Positions 26,645 to 35,543 of a stretch of 64,000 nucleotides of DNA are shown here, piece by piece. Position 1 is the first letter of the stretch, and each line of letters opens with the position of its first letter. The notes under the pieces are model-generated. The model was not told the DNA's origin, ran no database searches, and was given only the letters and a program-made list of their open reading frames with translations. Source of the stretch: Smithellaceae bacterium. GTDB lineage: Bacteria > Desulfobacterota > Syntrophia > Syntrophales > Smithellaceae. The DNA lies in assembly GCA_030690945.1 (NCBI GenBank), contig JAUYFM010000047.1:1-64000 (forward strand). Direction: 5' to 3'. The translations under genes and the position numbers were made by a program.

Positions 26645-27397
26645 TCAGTCCTCACCTAGATAGGCGGCAATGACCGCCGGATTTTCCTGAATTTCGCGCG
26701 GTGTCCCGTGAGCTAGTTTTTTCCCCAAGTTTAACACAATAATGGATTCACAGACATCCATGACCAGTTCCATGTCATGCTCTACCAGCACAATGGTCAT
26801 CCCCAGGTCTTGAATTTTACGGATCAACTCCGCAAGCACCGCCGTTTCACGGCTGTTTAATCCCGCTGCCGGTTCGTCCATCAGAATGATTTGCGGCTCT
26901 ACGGCCATTGCCCGGGAAATCTCAAGAAGCCTGCCCTTGCCAAAGGGTAGATTACAGGCCGCCACATCGGCTAAATCGGTAAGGCCCGTGAACTCGAGCC
27001 AATTGCGCGCCTTTTCCCGGACCATCTTTTCCTCTTTTATCTGACCGGGCAACTTAAGCGCACAGGAAAAAATACCACTTTTGCTTTTGGTGTGCAGTCC
27101 GACCATCACGTTTTCCAGAACCGACATCTGCCCGAAAAGCTCCACATTCTGAAATGTGCGCACCAGGCCGAGCCTCGCCAGCACTTCCGGCTCAAAAAAG
27201 GAGATGTTTTTTTCACCTAAATAAACTTTCCCATGGGTCTGGGTATAGAGGCCTGTCACGATATTAAACAGGGTTGTTTTGCCGGCGCCATTGGGGCCGA
27301 TGATACCGGTGATGGATCGCGGCGCGACAGAAAAGGACACATTTTCCAGCGCTGTTAATCCACCAAATATTTGGGTTATGCCTTCCACTCTAAGCAT
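26645..27397 (-). CDS. livG: ABC transporter ATPase LivG
   Basis: The 250-residue ATPase has Walker A GPNGAGKTTLFN, the LivG-type insertion, a variant signature LPFGKGRLLEISRAM in place of LSxGxQ, Walker B IILMDEPAAGLN and the switch region VEHDMELVMDVCE. Its start overlaps the livM stop by eight bases. It pairs with LivF. The weak signature is typical of LivG proteins. Confidence 0.93.
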   Translation of the reverse strand: MLRVEGITQIFGGLTALENVSFSVAPRSITGIIGPNGAGKTTLFNIVTGLYTQTHGKVYLGEKNISFFEPEVLARLGLVRTFQNVELFGQMSVLENVMVGLHTKSKSGIFSCALKLPGQIKEEKMVREKARNWLEFTGLTDLADVAACNLPFGKGRLLEISRAMAVEPQIILMDEPAAGLNSRETAVLAELIRKIQDLGMTIVLVEHDMELVMDVCESIIVLNLGKKLAHGTPREIQENPAVIAAYLGED

Positions 27398-28364
27398 TCC
27401 TGGCCGTACTCCCTTTTATTTTGCCTATGATGATTTTAAACAGCGTCTCAAGGCCGCCGATCAATCCGGTAGGCATGAACATAGTGATTAAAATGAGCAT
27501 TAAGCCGTAAATGACAATATCAAAATCACGAAATACGCGCAGAAATTCGGGCAGCATGGTTAAAATTGCCGCGCCCAGAAATGAACCATAGATGCTTCCC
27601 AACCCGCCGATAATGACCATCGTCAACAGTTCTACGGAAAAGTTGAACCCGAAAGATGTGGGAGAGATAAACGTCATGGTATACGCATAGAGACTGCCGG
27701 CAATTGCGGAAATAAACGCCGAGACCGTGAATATTTGAACTTTCAGAATGTGGGCATTAACGCCCATCACACGGGCAGCGACTTCGGAATCATTAATAGC
27801 TCTCAGGGCGCGGCCAATCCGGGATTGGGACAGATTGATCGACAGCAGCATGACACCCAGCGTTATCATCCAGATAAGATAGTAATTGTTCCGATCGTTA
27901 TCAAAAATCAGGGGGCCCAACCGGAGATTAGGAATACCGGATAATCCGGAAGGGCCCCCGGTCCAGTCAACCGTTTCGTTAAAAAAGATATACATGATGA
28001 TGCCGAAGCCCAGCGTGGCCATGGCCAGATAATGACCCTTGAGTTTTAAAATCGGGAACCCGATTACAAATGCCAGCGCGGCAGCACACATGGCGGCTAT
28101 AAGCAGAGCCAGCCAGGGGTCAACGGGAAACCGGGTTGTCAGGATGCCGGATACATAAGCTCCCAAACCAAAGAAGGCCGCATGTCCGAGAGAAATCTGG
28201 CCAGCATATCCCAGAAGAAGGTTCAGCGCCACCGCCAGCAATGTATTGATGCCGATAAACACCAGCACATTTAAAAAATAACTGCCTTTTAAAAACAAGG
28301 GTACCAGAAGAATAATGAGGGCAAAAAGAGCGAAAATCAGAATTTGGCGTTTTTCTTTGATCAT
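27390..28364 (-). CDS. livM: ABC transporter permease LivM
   Basis: The 324-residue protein is very hydrophobic, with about eight to nine helices and the LivM motif GYAGQISLGHAAFFGLGAY near the start; a EAA-like region (INDSEVAARVMGVNAH) contacts the ATPases. It ends with a basic tail. It lies 34 bases downstream of livH and overlaps livG. Confidence 0.93.
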   Translation of the reverse strand: MIKEKRQILIFALFALIILLVPLFLKGSYFLNVLVFIGINTLLAVALNLLLGYAGQISLGHAAFFGLGAYVSGILTTRFPVDPWLALLIAAMCAAALAFVIGFPILKLKGHYLAMATLGFGIIMYIFFNETVDWTGGPSGLSGIPNLRLGPLIFDNDRNNYYLIWMITLGVMLLSINLSQSRIGRALRAINDSEVAARVMGVNAHILKVQIFTVSAFISAIAGSLYAYTMTFISPTSFGFNFSVELLTMVIIGGLGSIYGSFLGAAILTMLPEFLRVFRDFDIVIYGLMLILITMFMPTGLIGGLETLFKIIIGKIKGSTARNA

Positions 28365-28398
28365 AATCTTACAGAGCGTCTTAAAGATTGAATTGTAA

Positions 28399-29283
28399 CT
28401 ACACTCTCTGCGTTTCCTTTTGTTTGAATAAGCCTTCAGGACGAATAAAAAGAATCAGCAACAGAATGATAAAAGCAATAGCGTCTTTATAACTGGCGGA
28501 AATATAGCCCGCCCCCAATGATTCCAGCAAGCCAAGCAGCAGTCCGCCCAGGACCGTTCCTAGTCCGCTGCTCATACCGCCGATAATGACAGCGCAGAAT
28601 CCTTTTATTCCCAGCATAATACCAACATCATAGGACGTCATGGTGAGTGGGGCAATGATGATTCCGGCCATGGACCCGATGGCTGCACTGACAACAAACG
28701 ACAGCAGAACCATGATTTTCACATCAATGCCGACAAGACTTGCGGCATGGGCGTTATAAGCGCAGGCCCTCATTGCTTTGCCGAGAATACTGTAACTGAA
28801 GAACAACTTATTGGCAATGATGATCAAGAGGGTGATGCCAAAGATCCAAAGATGCTGGGGCATAATGGTTGCGCCATAAACATAAAGCGGATTATTACCG
28901 GAAAAAGCCGGTAGTGCGTGTGTATCTTTTCCCCAGATCAGCATGGCGGCGCCGCGTATAAAAATACTGGCGCCGATGGTGATAATTACCAGACTTAAAG
29001 GCTTGACGTTTTTCAGCGGACGAATAGCCAGTCGTTCAAAGAGAATTCCGACCAGTGTGGAAAGAACAATAGCGAGTACGATGGCCGGTACAAGGGGCAG
29101 ATTTAAAAAAGACAGAATAAATATGGTGAACATACCGCCCAGCATGACAAATTCACCCTGGGCAAAATTCAGAATGCCGGTGGCATTATGGATGATAGCA
29201 AAACCGAAACCAATCAGCGCGTAGATTGCGCCATTGGAAAGCCCGGTTAAGATATACTGAACGAGCTGGCTTGGATTGTCCAT
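28399..29283 (-). CDS. livH: ABC transporter permease LivH
   Basis: The 294-residue membrane protein has the LivH signature NFAQGEFVMLGGM and GFGFAIIHNATG at the start, and a late EAA-like ACAYNAHAASLVGI loop. About eight TM helices are expected. It follows livK by 90 bases that contain a stem-loop. Confidence 0.93.
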   Translation of the reverse strand: MDNPSQLVQYILTGLSNGAIYALIGFGFAIIHNATGILNFAQGEFVMLGGMFTIFILSFLNLPLVPAIVLAIVLSTLVGILFERLAIRPLKNVKPLSLVIITIGASIFIRGAAMLIWGKDTHALPAFSGNNPLYVYGATIMPQHLWIFGITLLIIIANKLFFSYSILGKAMRACAYNAHAASLVGIDVKIMVLLSFVVSAAIGSMAGIIIAPLTMTSYDVGIMLGIKGFCAVIIGGMSSGLGTVLGGLLLGLLESLGAGYISASYKDAIAFIILLLILFIRPEGLFKQKETQRV

Positions 29284-29314
29284 GGTTGCTTTGTTTACCC
29301 ATTCAATGATTTAT

Positions 29315-29350
29315 GATGGCGGCACAGGTTTTTCTGCCCTGTGCCGCCAT
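29315..29350 (-). promoter_or_regulatory. Intercistronic stem-loop between livK and livH
   Basis: ATGGCGGCACAGG / CCTGTGCCGCCAT forms a 13-base perfect stem with a loop of about 10. No U-tract follows on the minus strand. Such hairpins after binding-protein genes commonly allow partial termination or protect the upstream mRNA, so that LivK is made in excess over the membrane subunits. Confidence 0.55.
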
Positions 29351-29373
29351 TTGATTGAAATAAAGATAACCTA

Positions 29374-30531
29374 CTATTTAACTAATTTCCAGTTCTGGTT
29401 TTTAACCTCTACCAGGACAAAAGCATCTTTTGTTAATCCGGCATGATCCTGCGCGGCGTAACTGAAGGTTCCGCCAATTCCGGAAAACTTTGTCGTTTTT
29501 TCCAGTTGATCGCGAATGGCCGAAGGTGTGTCTCCCACTTTTTCGATGGCTCCCTTCAACAGCATCATCGCATCCCAGGCATGTCCGCCGAAATGATCGC
29601 CTTCTATCTTGTATATTGTTTTATAGCCGTTGACGTAACTTAAAAGAGCCTTTTTTTGGGGATCGCTGTTGGGCATCTGGTTCGCCACAATAACCCGACC
29701 GGATGGCAGTATGATTCCTTCTGCCGCATCACCCGCCAGTTCAATAAATTTTCTGGAGGATACGCCATGGCTCATAAACAGGGGAAGCTTGATTCCCAGT
29801 TGTTTGACGTTACGGGCAATAACTGCGGGTCCCGGATTGGTTCCCCAGCAGATAATCGCCTGCGCGCCGCCGGCGCGAATCTTGGTTAATTGTGCGGTCA
29901 TATCCGTGTCTTTCGGCCCGTACGTTTCATTGGAAATGATGTCCATGCCGAATTCTTTGGCATGGGCGACAAGCTGCTCCCGTCCCGAGGAACCAAATCC
30001 GTCGGATACCGTCAGGATGGCTATCTTACTGATTTTCTGTTTATTTAGATATTCATAAATTTTCGCCACAGCCAGGGCGTCATTCTGCGCCGTTTTAAAT
30101 ACCCATTTTTTTACCGGCTCGGTTATCTTGCTTCCGGCAGCGCAGGAAATTAAAGGTATCTCAGCCTTTTCGACAACCGGAATGACCGCCATGGAGTCGC
30201 CTGTCGTACTGGGGCCGATAATAGCCGCAACCTTATCATCTTTAATGAGTTTATTGGCGCCCTGGACTGCCTTGGCCGGATCTCCCTGCGTGTCAATTAC
30301 AACCAGTTCCAGCATGCGTCCCTTGATACCGCCGGCTTTATTAATCTCATCCACCACCATCTGAGCTGTGTTGCGTTCCGGTTCTCCCAGAAATGCCGCT
30401 GGCCCGGAAATGGAAAACAATGCGCCAATTTTGATCGGAGAAGCTGCAATCGACTGCGTTCCTGCCATAAAAACAAATAAGATTGTAAATATAACCGATA
30501 ATAGCACTGTTAAGAAAAGACATCTTTTCAT
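29374..30531 (-). CDS. livK: Periplasmic substrate-binding protein LivK-type
   Basis: The 385-residue protein has an N-terminal signal peptide (basic MKRC then LFLTVLLSVIFTILFVFMAGTQSIAA) and the type I periplasmic-binding fold with the start IKIGALFSISGPAAFLGEP. GGGAGGGAGT precedes the ATG. It captures the ligand for LivHMGF. Because the operon also carries paaK, the ligand may be an aromatic or related carboxylic acid rather than a branched-chain amino acid; binding residues cannot be read reliably. Confidence 0.9.
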   Translation of the reverse strand: MKRCLFLTVLLSVIFTILFVFMAGTQSIAASPIKIGALFSISGPAAFLGEPERNTAQMVVDEINKAGGIKGRMLELVVIDTQGDPAKAVQGANKLIKDDKVAAIIGPSTTGDSMAVIPVVEKAEIPLISCAAGSKITEPVKKWVFKTAQNDALAVAKIYEYLNKQKISKIAILTVSDGFGSSGREQLVAHAKEFGMDIISNETYGPKDTDMTAQLTKIRAGGAQAIICWGTNPGPAVIARNVKQLGIKLPLFMSHGVSSRKFIELAGDAAEGIILPSGRVIVANQMPNSDPQKKALLSYVNGYKTIYKIEGDHFGGHAWDAMMLLKGAIEKVGDTPSAIRDQLEKTTKFSGIGGTFSYAAQDHAGLTKDAFVLVEVKNQNWKLVK

Positions 30532-30636
30532 TTGATCTACTCCCTCCCAACTTTTTTGTTTTCAAAAAGCACAAATTGATTAAAGTTGTTGTTAATGATG
30601 ATTGTCGTGCAATTTTTGTTGTTGATTTCGGACAAA

Positions 30637-30670
30637 GCCTGCTTACCTGACCAAGCTTGGGCAAGCAGGC
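30637..30670. promoter_or_regulatory. Long imperfect inverted repeat upstream of livK
   Basis: GCCTGCTT...AAGCAGGC arms enclose an inner CCAAGCTTGG palindrome. It lies about 110 bases before the livK start and has no U-tract, so it is more likely an operator for the liv-paaK regulator than a terminator. No regulator gene is adjacent. Confidence 0.4.
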
Positions 30671-30813
30671 ATCAATACATATAGATATAGTAAGGTGAGG
30701 ATTTGCTTATGAAAAAATTATGCATACCAAGGTCCATTAAGTTATAGTAGTAGTGGCTAATATTTGATTTGACCGGTTGTGTCAAGATGTATTTATGTTT
30801 TATGACTCGAAAT

Positions 30814-31110
30814 TCAGTTTTGTTTTTTTTCATCCTTTAATTTGTCCAGTTCTTCACGATAGCGCAGAGCCTCAGCTTTAGCCGATTCGATTTCTTCCTT
30901 GGCTTTTTCCAGATCTTCATCCTGCCGCTGTCTTTCCTCGCGGATTTTATCCTGAATCTCATCGAAGCCGACATAGACGGCTAAGGCGCCGCCGAGAAAC
31001 AGGAAGATCGGCAGTGCGCCTCGTAGAATGACTAAAAAATCATTAAACCAGAAAATCAAACTGATCAGCCCGAAAATAGCGGCAATGACTCCTCCTGTCA
31101 GCAAAGACAT
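30814..31110 (-). CDS. Small membrane protein with C-terminal coiled coil
   Basis: The 98-residue protein has two close TM helices (GGVIAAIFGLISLIFWF and ILRGALPIFLFLGGALAVYVGF) and then a strongly charged coiled coil (KIREERQRQDEDLEKAKEEIE to the end). GGAGG-like sequence lies upstream of the ATG. The plan recalls small scaffold proteins of the inner membrane, but no family is recognised. It is a single gene divergent from the his operon. Confidence 0.6.
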   Translation of the reverse strand: MSLLTGGVIAAIFGLISLIFWFNDFLVILRGALPIFLFLGGALAVYVGFDEIQDKIREERQRQDEDLEKAKEEIESAKAEALRYREELDKLKDEKKQN

Positions 31111-31298
31111 AATCCAACCTCCGGATGGTAGATTTAACTCTGATCAATTTACGGTGGCGTTTTTATCATGAATGGTATGGTTAGGCAAGATGGAAATAGA
31201 TGATTATTAAGATAAACTTTTACTTGATTTAATGGGATTCATCATTTAGATAAGATAGTTTATTGAAGTTAGCGGATTAAACAATAATGAAGGGTAAT

Positions 31299-31673
31299 AT
31301 GATTGAACTGAATTTTAATAAATCTGACGGGTTGGTTCCGGCCATTGTTCAAGATGCTGAATCAAAAGACGTATTGATGCTGGCGTATATGAACAAGGCC
31401 TCGTGGGAGGCTACTGTGCAAACCGGCAAGGCGACTTTTTGGAGCAGATCGCGGCAAAAACTGTGGCTGAAAGGTGAAAGTTCCGGCCATGTTCAGATGA
31501 TAAAAAATATTTATATAGATTGTGACGAAGACACGATCTTATTGCAGGTGGAGCAACTGGGCGGCGCGGCCTGCCACACGGGGCATCGATCCTGTTTTTA
31601 CCGGAAACTCGAAGGCGGTGATTTTGTTGTTGTAGGCGAAAAGATTTTTGATCCAGAGGATGTATATAAATGA
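31299..31673 (+). CDS. hisI: Phosphoribosyl-AMP cyclohydrolase
   Basis: It opens the adenine ring of PR-AMP, the third step of histidine synthesis. The start [10 protein letters not shown] (31299) has AAGGGT just upstream; an ATG four codons earlier is possible. The protein is about 124 residues, mono-functional (no HisE fusion). The zinc/metal motif is present as [13 protein letters not shown] with [11 protein letters not shown], and the signature [17 protein letters not shown]. Its stop overlaps the hisG start by four bases (ATGA). Confidence 0.95.
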   Translation: MIELNFNKSDGLVPAIVQDAESKDVLMLAYMNKASWEATVQTGKATFWSRSRQKLWLKGESSGHVQMIKNIYIDCDEDTILLQVEQLGGAACHTGHRSCFYRKLEGGDFVVVGEKIFDPEDVYK

Positions 31674-32542
31674 ATATCTTAAAATTAGGTATACCCAAGG
31701 GAAGCCTGGAAAATAATACGGTTGATTTATTCAAAAAAGCCGGCTGGCGAATTACATACGACAGCCGCAGTTACTTTCCCGATATCGATGACCCGGAAAT
31801 CAACTGCACACTGGTGCGGGCGCAGGAAATGTCCCGTTATGTCGAAGACGGCCATCTGGATCTGGGGCTGACCGGTATTGACTGGATTATGGAGAATAAC
31901 TCCGATGTGGTGGTGGTGCAGGATCTGGTCTATTCCAAGGTCTCCACGCGTCAGGCGCGCTGGGTGCTGGTGGTGCGCGATGATTCGCCGATCCGTTCGA
32001 TTGAAGACATGGAAGGCAAACATATTTCGACTGAGCTGGTTGATTTTACCAGACGATATTTTGCTGAAAAAAACATCAAGGTCAGTGTGGAATTTTCCTG
32101 GGGCGCCACCGAGGCAAAGGTTGTGGACGGCCTGGTCGATGCGGTTGTCGAAGTCACGGAAACGGGATCAACTATCCGCGCCAATAAATTACGAATCGTC
32201 CATGAACTGATGAGAACCAATACGCAGTTGATTGCCAATCGCGCGGCATGGAATGATTCGTGGAAGCGCAAAAAAATAGAGCAGATTCGGACATTGCTGA
32301 CCGGGTCGCTTTTGGCGATGGGCAAAGTCGGATTGAAACTCAACGTGTCTAAGGAAAACCTTGATCGCGTGATGAAGCTTCTGCCGTCGCTCAAGGCTCC
32401 GACCATTTCCAGCCTCTATTCCGAAGAATGGTTTGCCATTGAGTCCGTGATTGATACAGGCGTTGTGCGTGATTTGATTCCGCAGTTGCTGGATGCGGGA
32501 GCCGAAGGCATTATTGAATATCCCTTGAATAAAGTCATATAA
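31670..32542 (+). CDS. hisG: ATP phosphoribosyltransferase, long form
   Basis: It makes phosphoribosyl-ATP, the committed step of histidine synthesis. The length, 290 residues, and a C-terminal regulatory domain (after [18 protein letters not shown]) mark the long, HisZ-independent form that is feedback-inhibited by histidine. The P-loop region DLGLTGIDW and the [15 protein letters not shown] signature are present. Translational coupling with hisI. Confidence 0.95.
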   Translation: MNILKLGIPKGSLENNTVDLFKKAGWRITYDSRSYFPDIDDPEINCTLVRAQEMSRYVEDGHLDLGLTGIDWIMENNSDVVVVQDLVYSKVSTRQARWVLVVRDDSPIRSIEDMEGKHISTELVDFTRRYFAEKNIKVSVEFSWGATEAKVVDGLVDAVVEVTETGSTIRANKLRIVHELMRTNTQLIANRAAWNDSWKRKKIEQIRTLLTGSLLAMGKVGLKLNVSKENLDRVMKLLPSLKAPTISSLYSEEWFAIESVIDTGVVRDLIPQLLDAGAEGIIEYPLNKVI

Positions 32543-32555
32543 TCCGGAGGGCAGT

Positions 32556-33146
32556 ATGACCAGAAAAGCAAAGATTGTCCGTAAAACGACAGAAACGGAT
32601 ATCGAGCTGGACATTGATTTGGATAAATCCGTCGGCAGTAAGATCGATACGACCGTTCCTTTTCTGAATCACATGCTGGAACTCTTTGTCCGTCATGGTC
32701 AGTTCAAGCTCGTGATTAAAAGCAAAGGCGATACGGAAATCGACGATCATCATCTGGTTGAAGATCTGGGCATTTGCCTGGGGCAGGCGGTTGGGCAGGC
32801 GTTGGGTAAAAAGATCGGTATCCATCGCTACGGTTCTGCGTCCGTGCCAATGGACGAGTGCTTGTGCCGGGTGGACATGGATATTTCCGGCCGCCCCTAC
32901 CTGATTTACAAGGTCCGGTATGAGCGCCGGAAAATCGGCGGATTTGATCCGGCGCTGGTCAAGGAGTTTTTTAAGGCTTTTACCGATCACAGCGGTATCA
33001 CCTTGCACATTAATCTTGCGTATGGCAGCAACAGCCACCATATTATCGAAGCAGTTTTTAAAGCCTTTGCTCGGGCATTGAGGCAGGCCGTGAATATCAA
33101 CCCGGAAATTTCAGGCGTTCTATCCACCAAAGGTACGCTTTCATAG
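32556..33146 (+). CDS. hisB: Imidazoleglycerol-phosphate dehydratase
   Basis: The 196-residue mono-functional enzyme dehydrates IGP in step seven. The paired metal motifs are FLNHMLELF, DDHHLVEDLG and SNSHHIIEAVFKAFARALRQA. GGAGG lies nine bases before the ATG. It is 13 bases after hisG. Confidence 0.95.
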   Translation: MTRKAKIVRKTTETDIELDIDLDKSVGSKIDTTVPFLNHMLELFVRHGQFKLVIKSKGDTEIDDHHLVEDLGICLGQAVGQALGKKIGIHRYGSASVPMDECLCRVDMDISGRPYLIYKVRYERRKIGGFDPALVKEFFKAFTDHSGITLHINLAYGSNSHHIIEAVFKAFARALRQAVNINPEISGVLSTKGTLS

Positions 33147-33163
33147 AAAGACGAGGTTTAAAA

Positions 33164-33847
33164 TTGCTGAGTATTCTCTGGATAAGAAAAGTCGGTTGCG
33201 CCATATTGCTTTTGACCTTTGTTGTCTTTGCTCCATATACCCTTTGGGCGCAGGGAACGGTAACGTCCGTCGATAAAACTGTAACGCGTCTGGCGGTGAT
33301 TCCTTTTCAGGCGGTGGTGCCCCAAGACACATCGTCAACTGTCCGATGTCCGATTTGCAGCAGTGTTAATTCCAGCGGAAGCATTGTCAAAGGCGCCGAA
33401 AAAAAAGCCGAAGAAATATTTATCGATAAGTTGAGGGATTTGAAAGATGTGGAAATCATCCCTTCGGAAAGAGTGGCGGGCGTCTATCAACGGACTTCAA
33501 CGGATTTTCTGAAGCAACCCTTATTGCAGGTTATGCTAAGGGCCGGAAGTGAATTACGCGCGGATGTGATCGCGGTCGGCTATGTTTATCGTTATCGTGA
33601 AAGAGTGGGCTATGACTATTCTGCGGAGCACCCCGCATCTGTCGCTTTTGAAATTCACCTGATTTCCGTCAAGGACGGCAGCACGCTGTGGCGTGGTATT
33701 TTTGATAAAACGCAAAAATCGTTAATGGAAGACGTCTTCCAGGTATCTTCTTTTTTTAAAGGCGGTGCCAAGTGGTTGACCGCGCGCGAATTGACGAAGT
33801 TAGGCGTTGACGAGGTTTTTTCAACGTTTTCCGGCTTTGAGCCCTAA
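33164..33847 (+). CDS. Exported protein of unknown function embedded in the his operon
   Basis: The start is TTG (33164) with GAGG seven bases upstream. The 227-residue protein has a clear Sec signal peptide (GCAILLLTFVVFAPYTLWAQ) with no lipobox, then a conserved-looking CPICSS pair and an alpha/beta domain (VTRLAVIPFQAV, then LRDLKDVEIIPSERVAGVYQ, and LRADVIAVGYVYRYRER). The order recalls TolB-N/CsgG-like or GNA1162-like periplasmic proteins that report on nucleotide or lipoprotein assembly. It has no link to histidine synthesis beyond position. Confidence 0.65.
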   Translation: MLSILWIRKVGCAILLLTFVVFAPYTLWAQGTVTSVDKTVTRLAVIPFQAVVPQDTSSTVRCPICSSVNSSGSIVKGAEKKAEEIFIDKLRDLKDVEIIPSERVAGVYQRTSTDFLKQPLLQVMLRAGSELRADVIAVGYVYRYRERVGYDYSAEHPASVAFEIHLISVKDGSTLWRGIFDKTQKSLMEDVFQVSSFFKGGAKWLTARELTKLGVDEVFSTFSGFEP

Positions 33848-33933
33848 TTGGAATATGAGCGCGATACTATTTTTCTTCTTTGCGGAATATCTCAAACTGA
33901 TATTCTGAACTTTTCCCACGAAGGAGTTTTAAT

Positions 33934-34665
33934 TTGTTCATCATCCCGGCGGTTGATATAAAAAATGGACAATGTGTCCGTCTGGCGCAGGGCGATTTTG
34001 ACCGCGTGACGGTCTATGCCGAGAATCCCGCGGACATGGCGCGACTCTGGGCTCAAAAAGGAGCTAAGCGGATTCATATTGTTGATCTGGATGGCTCGGT
34101 TGCCGGAATGCCACGCAACGCACCCATTATTCTTGATATTGCAAAATCGGTTTCCGTGCCGATTGAGGTTGGTGGCGGTGTCCGTAATATGGAGACGATC
34201 AACTATTATCTGGAAAATGGCGTATCGAGCGTTATCCTGGGCACGGCAGCCATCCAGGATGAAGACTTTGTAAAGAAGGCGGCTCAAACCCATCCCGGAA
34301 AAATTATTCTGGGTATTGACGCACTGAGCGGCCAGGTGGCGGTTCGGGGCTGGACGCAAAAGACCAGCCAAAACGCGGTTGAACTGGCGCGGCGCTACGA
34401 AGATTGTGGGATTCAGGCCATTATCTATACAGATATTCAGCGTGACGGCATGGAAACGGGCGTCAATGTGGAGGCGACCAGGGCGCTGGCCAAAGCCGTG
34501 TCGATTCCGGTGATTGCTTCCGGCGGCGTGGCGACGCTGGCTGATATTGATGCTTTGCTTTCCGTTAAAGACTGTTCGTTCTATGGCGTGATTGTCGGCC
34601 GCGCGCTCTACACGGGCGCGATGGCGCTGGAAGACGCGATAGCCAAGACCGAACAGACCTCATAG
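33934..34665 (+). CDS. hisA: ProFAR isomerase
   Basis: The 243-residue (beta-alpha)8 barrel has the N-terminal IIPAVDIKNGQCVRL with the catalytic Asp, and the second phosphate site ASGGVATLADI. The start is TTG with AAGGAG seven bases upstream. The general-acid Asp is in IYTDIQRDGME. It is the fourth his gene in this cluster; hisF, hisH, hisD and hisC are not in the window. Confidence 0.95.
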   Translation: MFIIPAVDIKNGQCVRLAQGDFDRVTVYAENPADMARLWAQKGAKRIHIVDLDGSVAGMPRNAPIILDIAKSVSVPIEVGGGVRNMETINYYLENGVSSVILGTAAIQDEDFVKKAAQTHPGKIILGIDALSGQVAVRGWTQKTSQNAVELARRYEDCGIQAIIYTDIQRDGMETGVNVEATRALAKAVSIPVIASGGVATLADIDALLSVKDCSFYGVIVGRALYTGAMALEDAIAKTEQTS

Positions 34666-34685
34666 AATCGGAGGGAAGGGAAAAT

Positions 34686-35027
34686 ATGGCAGATTGTCTG
34701 TTTTGTAAAATTGTCAAAGGGGAGATTCCCTGCACGAAAGTTTACGAAGACGATGCCGTTCTGGCGTTTGATGATATCCATCCGATGGCGCCTGTGCATG
34801 TTATTGTCATTCCGAAAAGACATGTTTCGACGCTGATGGATGTCGATGCAAACACGGATATTGCCGGGCGTCTCATTGCAGCCGCGCAAAATGTTGCTAA
34901 AATAAAAAAGGTAGCCGCGGGCGGATTCCGCGCGGTCATGAACTGCAATGCCGACGGAGGACAGGTGGTGTTTCATCTGCACATGCATCTGCTCGGCGGC
35001 AGGAAACTGGAAGATCAGTTAGGCTAA
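34686..35027 (+). CDS. HIT-family nucleotide hydrolase (HinT-like)
   Basis: The 113-residue protein starts DCLFCKIVKGEIPCTKVYEDD and ends with the catalytic triad motif VVFHLHMHLLGG (HxHxHxx). HinT-type enzymes hydrolyse purine phosphoramidates. The cysteines of the N-terminal CLFC may bind zinc. It follows hisA by 20 bases, so it is in the same unit. Confidence 0.92.
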   Translation: MADCLFCKIVKGEIPCTKVYEDDAVLAFDDIHPMAPVHVIVIPKRHVSTLMDVDANTDIAGRLIAAAQNVAKIKKVAAGGFRAVMNCNADGGQVVFHLHMHLLGGRKLEDQLG

Positions 35028-35041
35028 TTCGAGGTAAAAAA

Positions 35042-35488
35042 ATGGATATTAATAATAAATTAAATAAGGACATGGTGACGGCGGCAAAAGCCAAAGATAA
35101 AATCAGACTGTCCGCAATCCGGATGCTGAAAACAGCGCTGCACAATAAGGAAATCGATCTAATGCGCCCGCTCAATGAAACAGAAACCATGCAGATTCTG
35201 TCCGTGCTTACGAAGCAGAGAAAAGATTCCATTGAACAGTTCGCCAAAGGCGGAAGAACGGATCTGGTGGAAAAAGAAGAAGCGGAATTGAAAATCCTGC
35301 AGGAATTCATGCCTGCGCAAATGTCGGATGAAGATGTGGAAGTGCTCATTAAAAAAGTGATCGCTGACATGGGCGCTGCTTCCATCAAAGATATGGGCAA
35401 AGTGATGAAGGTGTTGATGCCGCAGATCACCGGCAAGGCGGATGGAAAAGCCGCCGGCGAAAAAGTGAAAGCACTTTTATCTCAATAA
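35042..35488 (+). CDS. yqeY: YqeY/GatB-related protein
   Basis: The 148-residue, helical protein matches the YqeY family (LNKDMVTAAKAKDKIRLSAIRML, then LLVEKEEAELKILQEFMPAQMS-like EAELKILQEFMPAQMS). The C-terminal part resembles the tail domain of GatB and is thought to bind tRNA, though its role is not settled. It precedes dnaG, a common bacterial order with rpsU missing here. Confidence 0.9.
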   Translation: MDINNKLNKDMVTAAKAKDKIRLSAIRMLKTALHNKEIDLMRPLNETETMQILSVLTKQRKDSIEQFAKGGRTDLVEKEEAELKILQEFMPAQMSDEDVEVLIKKVIADMGAASIKDMGKVMKVLMPQITGKADGKAAGEKVKALLSQ

Positions 35489-35543
35489 GGTCTGATCTAT
35501 ACGAATTTGACGAAAAAACTTAAAACAGGCAAGGCAATCATTC

